From assembly GCA_035529075.1 (NCBI GenBank), contig DATKXK010000014.1:388264-452263 (forward strand): DNA of 64,000 nt, written 5' to 3'. The DNA comes from Acidobacteriota bacterium (GTDB taxonomy: Bacteria; Zixibacteria; MSB-5A5; GN15; FEB-12). A program made the translations under genes and the position numbers. Below are positions 62,123 to 64,000 of this stretch, one piece after another. The notes below the pieces were generated by a model. The model ran no database searches and was not told where the DNA came from. It saw only the letters and a list, made by a program, of their open reading frames with translations. Every line of letters starts with the position of its first letter. Within the stretch, counting starts at the first letter, position 1.

Positions 62123-62872
62123 ATGACGCGAAGATCAACAGAACGGGAAACGCAGGCCGGCATGGTAAACAGCGTCTGGAGCAACCTCAAGCAGATAGGC
62201 CTGGCTGTCATCCTGGCACTCGTTATCAAGACATCGATCGTCGAGGCCTACAAGATCCCCACGGCGTCGATGGAGGATACGCTTCTGGTCGGTGACTTCC
62301 TGCTGGCCAACAAGTTCGTCTACGGAGCGGTGTTGCCGGTGGTGGGATGGCGACTGCCCGCTTTCGACCAACCGCAGGCGGGCGATATCGTGATTTTCCT
62401 GTTCCCCGGCGACGGACAGACCAAGTACATCAAGCGTTGCATCGCCGTGCCCGGTGACACCGTTGAGGTCAAGGACAAAATCCTTTACGTCAACGGCCGG
62501 CAGTTTGAAAACCCCGAAAGAGCCAAGTACATCGACACGACGGCCGACGGTCGGCCGGTGATAATGCCGCGCCGGGTCGGCGGCCAGAACAGCCGGGACA
62601 ATTTCGGCCCCTACGTCGTTCCCGGAGACAGTTATTTCATGATGGGTGACAACCGGGACAACTCCTATGACTCACGCTACTGGCGGGCCGTCCCGAAGGA
62701 CCTGGTTCTCGGCGAGGCCCTGTTGATCCACTGGTCGTGGGATGAGTCAAAATACGAGTCGCCCGAGGTGTCCGTGGATGATCCGCTGTCGGTTCCTCGC
62801 GTATTCGTGTATAATGCCATCCACTTCTTCCATAAGGTGCGGTGGGGGCGTCTGTTCCACATAATCTCATGA
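62123..62872 (+). CDS. lepB: Signal peptidase I
   Basis: A 249-residue membrane serine protease that removes signal peptides during export. One N-terminal helix (IGLAVILALVIKTSIVEAY) is followed by the catalytic Ser in IPTASMEDTLLVGDFLLANKFVYG, the Lys in TKYIKRCIAVPGDTVEVKD, and box E in YFMMGDNRDNSYDSRYWRAVPKDLVLG. ATG 62123 is chosen; a TTG two codons earlier is possible. It is transcribed from its own promoter. Substrates in this window would include SprA, NfeD and the barrel proteins. Confidence 0.95.
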   Translation: MTRRSTERETQAGMVNSVWSNLKQIGLAVILALVIKTSIVEAYKIPTASMEDTLLVGDFLLANKFVYGAVLPVVGWRLPAFDQPQAGDIVIFLFPGDGQTKYIKRCIAVPGDTVEVKDKILYVNGRQFENPERAKYIDTTADGRPVIMPRRVGGQNSRDNFGPYVVPGDSYFMMGDNRDNSYDSRYWRAVPKDLVLGEALLIHWSWDESKYESPEVSVDDPLSVPRVFVYNAIHFFHKVRWGRLFHIIS

Positions 62873-62918
62873 GTATCTCGTGTCCCGGATGCGGACGGCT
62901 TGCGCATGAGGAAGTGCA

Positions 62919-63641
62919 ATGCGTAGATTAGCCCTGACCTGTCTGAGCCTGCTCGCCCTGTCAAAGGCGGCGGCGGGCGGCCCCTCGGTGGAGGTTTCCC
63001 ACGACGAGTTCGATTTCGGTAAGACCGTCCAGCGTGCCGTCGTCACGCACGACTTCTGGATAAAGTCGACCGGGGATGATACGCTGATCATTACGAACGT
63101 CGTTCCCGGCTGCGGATGCACGAAATCCTGGGTGTCCGACAGCACTCTTGCTCCCGGAGACAGCACCAACCTGCACATCGTCTTTTCGACCGGCTATTTC
63201 CGCGGCCACGTTGCCAAGCGCCCGTATATAGAGACAAATGCCTCGGCTGACAAGGTCTACGTGAAAATCCACGCCGAACTCGAGGTCCAGCCGCAGAACG
63301 GCGGCGCCGTCGCGATCACCCCGCCGGTGGTGGACGTGTCTCAGTTCGATGAGCGACCTCGGCGCCGGGCGCGGTTCTTCATCGAAAATCGGAGCGACCG
63401 GAACCTCAACATCAGCGTGGCAGATTCGTCCTTCAAGAGCTTCAGCGTGAAAGTGCCGGACAAGGTCAAGGCGGGCGAATCGGTGGAAGCCCTGATCACT
63501 GTCTTCAAAGAGGCGGTTGCAACTGACTTCGAGGAGTCGTTGACGCTTGAATTCGACGACGCCCTGCAGTCACGCTTCACGGTTCCGATCAAGCGGCTGT
63601 ACCGCGCAGGCGATAAGAGCACCGCCACCGGCGGAAAGTGA
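62919..63641 (+). CDS. DUF1573-domain exported protein
   Basis: A 240-residue exported protein. After a signal peptide (LALTCLSLLALSKAAAGG), residues 25-130 match DUF1573: VEVSHDEFDFGKTVQRAVVTHDFWIKSTGDDTLIITNVVPGCGCT, with the family motif GCGCT. The second half (135-235) looks like a further Ig-like/ASPM-SPD-2-Hydin-type sandwich. Function unknown; many FCB-group genomes carry numerous copies. GAGGAAG lies just before ATG 62919. A terminator follows. Confidence 0.8.
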   Translation: MRRLALTCLSLLALSKAAAGGPSVEVSHDEFDFGKTVQRAVVTHDFWIKSTGDDTLIITNVVPGCGCTKSWVSDSTLAPGDSTNLHIVFSTGYFRGHVAKRPYIETNASADKVYVKIHAELEVQPQNGGAVAITPPVVDVSQFDERPRRRARFFIENRSDRNLNISVADSSFKSFSVKVPDKVKAGESVEALITVFKEAVATDFEESLTLEFDDALQSRFTVPIKRLYRAGDKSTATGGK

Positions 63642-63671
63642 CTGGCCTCGCGAACAGCCTTACTTCGCTAA

Positions 63672-63702
63672 CCCGGGAGCGCCGGTTTCCGGGACTTTTT
63701 TT
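63672..63702 (+). terminator. Terminator after the DUF1573 gene
   Basis: CCCGG (63672-63676) pairs with CCGGG (63689-63693), and seven T bases follow (63696-63702). The stem is short but the T-run is the clearest in the window. Confidence 0.7.
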
Positions 63703-63705
63703 GAT

Positions 63706-63733
63706 TTGATTTCGTCGCATCATCTTCTTAATT
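63706..63733 (+). promoter_or_regulatory. Possible promoter of the ABC ATPase gene
   Basis: TTGATT (63706-63711) and TTAATT (63728-63733) are 16 bases apart, with six bases between the -10 box and ATG 63740; the match to consensus is partial. Confidence 0.35.
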
Positions 63734-63739
63734 GGCAAT

Positions 63740-64000
63740 ATGTTCAGACTGAAGGTCAGCAGCCTGGCCAAACGTTTCGGCCCGCGCCAGGTCTTTACCG
63801 ATATCTCGTTTGATCTCACGACGGGCCAGTCGCTCGCCGTCATCGGGCCCAACGGCTCCGGGAAGACGACCCTGCTCATGACGCTGTTGGCCGGCCTGCG
63901 GCCGACGCGGGGAGAAATCACGTACTACCACGACGGCGCTGCCATGGACGCCGACCAGGTCCGTACTCATGCGTCCCTGGTCTCGCCCTACTTCCACTTG
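63740..64000 (+). CDS. ABC transporter ATPase, N-terminal part (CcmA-like?)
   Basis: The first 87 codons of an ABC ATPase, cut by the window end. It begins MFRLKVSSLAKRFGPRQVFTDISFDL, with Walker A AVIGPNGSGKTTLLMTLLAGLRPTRGEI. The compact Walker A-to-LAGLRP region recalls CcmA, the haem-export ATPase of cytochrome c maturation, but the signature motif and neighbours that would decide this are out of view. It is probably the first gene of a new operon, because a terminator precedes it. Confidence 0.7.
   Translation, partial: MFRLKVSSLAKRFGPRQVFTDISFDLTTGQSLAVIGPNGSGKTTLLMTLLAGLRPTRGEITYYHDGAAMDADQVRTHASLVSPYFHL

Overview
The window is a gene-dense, GC-rich stretch of bacterial chromosome, mostly housekeeping genes on the + strand. 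The cell is clearly a diderm: there are lipoproteins, outer-membrane beta-barrel proteins, MlaE/MlaF-type lipid transport proteins, an RseP site-2 protease, signal peptidase I and a 2003-residue SprA homologue (the outer-membrane translocon of the type IX secretion system). SprA, ferredoxin-dependent 2-oxoacid oxidation, selenocysteine genes and high GC suggest a lineage of the wider Fibrobacteres-Chlorobi-Bacteroidetes group outside Bacteroidetes proper (Zixibacteria- or Gemmatimonadota-like). That placement is inference from gene content, not from a marker-gene tree. No insertion sequence, prophage, CRISPR array or rRNA was seen. The only tRNA found is a selenocysteine tRNA.

Layout. 0-2 kb: the end of a cation-efflux protein, a staphylococcal-nuclease-like protein, a GYD protein and tRNA-Sec (last three on the - strand). 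2-5.7 kb: recG, a DUF1844 protein and murB. 5.7-12.7 kb: sprA followed by a glutaminyl-cyclase-like lipoprotein. 12.7-17.6 kb: selA, selB and an amidohydrolase. 17.6-20.5 kb: an NfeD/stomatin pair and dCMP deaminase. 20.5-28.2 kb: glnA, gatA, gatB, purN, purC and purH. 28.3-31.8 kb: a Calx-beta/cytochrome lipoprotein, an Smg-family protein, coaBC and a type 4 uracil-DNA glycosylase. 31.8-37.3 kb: dnaB, an MlaE/MlaF pair, radA and tgt. 37.3-43.7 kb: an outer-membrane protein (- strand), an aldehyde dehydrogenase, a CpgS-like P-loop protein, carbamate kinase and a CCA-adding-type nucleotidyltransferase. 43.7-52.5 kb: a central carbon block of sucC, sucD, korDABC, a LarA-like protein, mdh and icd. 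53-54.8 kb: Mrp-DUF971 and Nfu iron-sulfur proteins. 54.8-56.9 kb: ackA and 3-hydroxyacyl-CoA dehydrogenase on the - strand. 57.2-59.7 kb: three exported proteins. 59.8-62.9 kb: dxr, rseP and lepB. 62.9-64 kb: a DUF1573 protein and the start of an ABC ATPase.

How the genes fit together. The 44-52.5 kb block covers isocitrate to succinate, plus malate/oxaloacetate, using 2-oxoglutarate:ferredoxin oxidoreductase instead of a dehydrogenase complex, so it could run oxidatively or reductively. glnA next to gatAB links glutamine supply to glutamine-dependent tRNA amidation, and purN-purC-purH carry three purine synthesis steps. tRNA-Sec, SelA and SelB form most of a selenocysteine system, but neither selD nor an evident selenoprotein is in view. 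The most suggestive pairing is sprA with a glutaminyl-cyclase-like lipoprotein, because N-terminal pyroglutamate formation on exported proteins is known in type IX secreting Bacteroidetes.

Promoters of the form TTGACA-N16/18-TATATT can be read by eye at many operon starts. At several genes the -10 box lies only 5-14 bases before the start codon, pointing to leaderless or near-leaderless transcripts.
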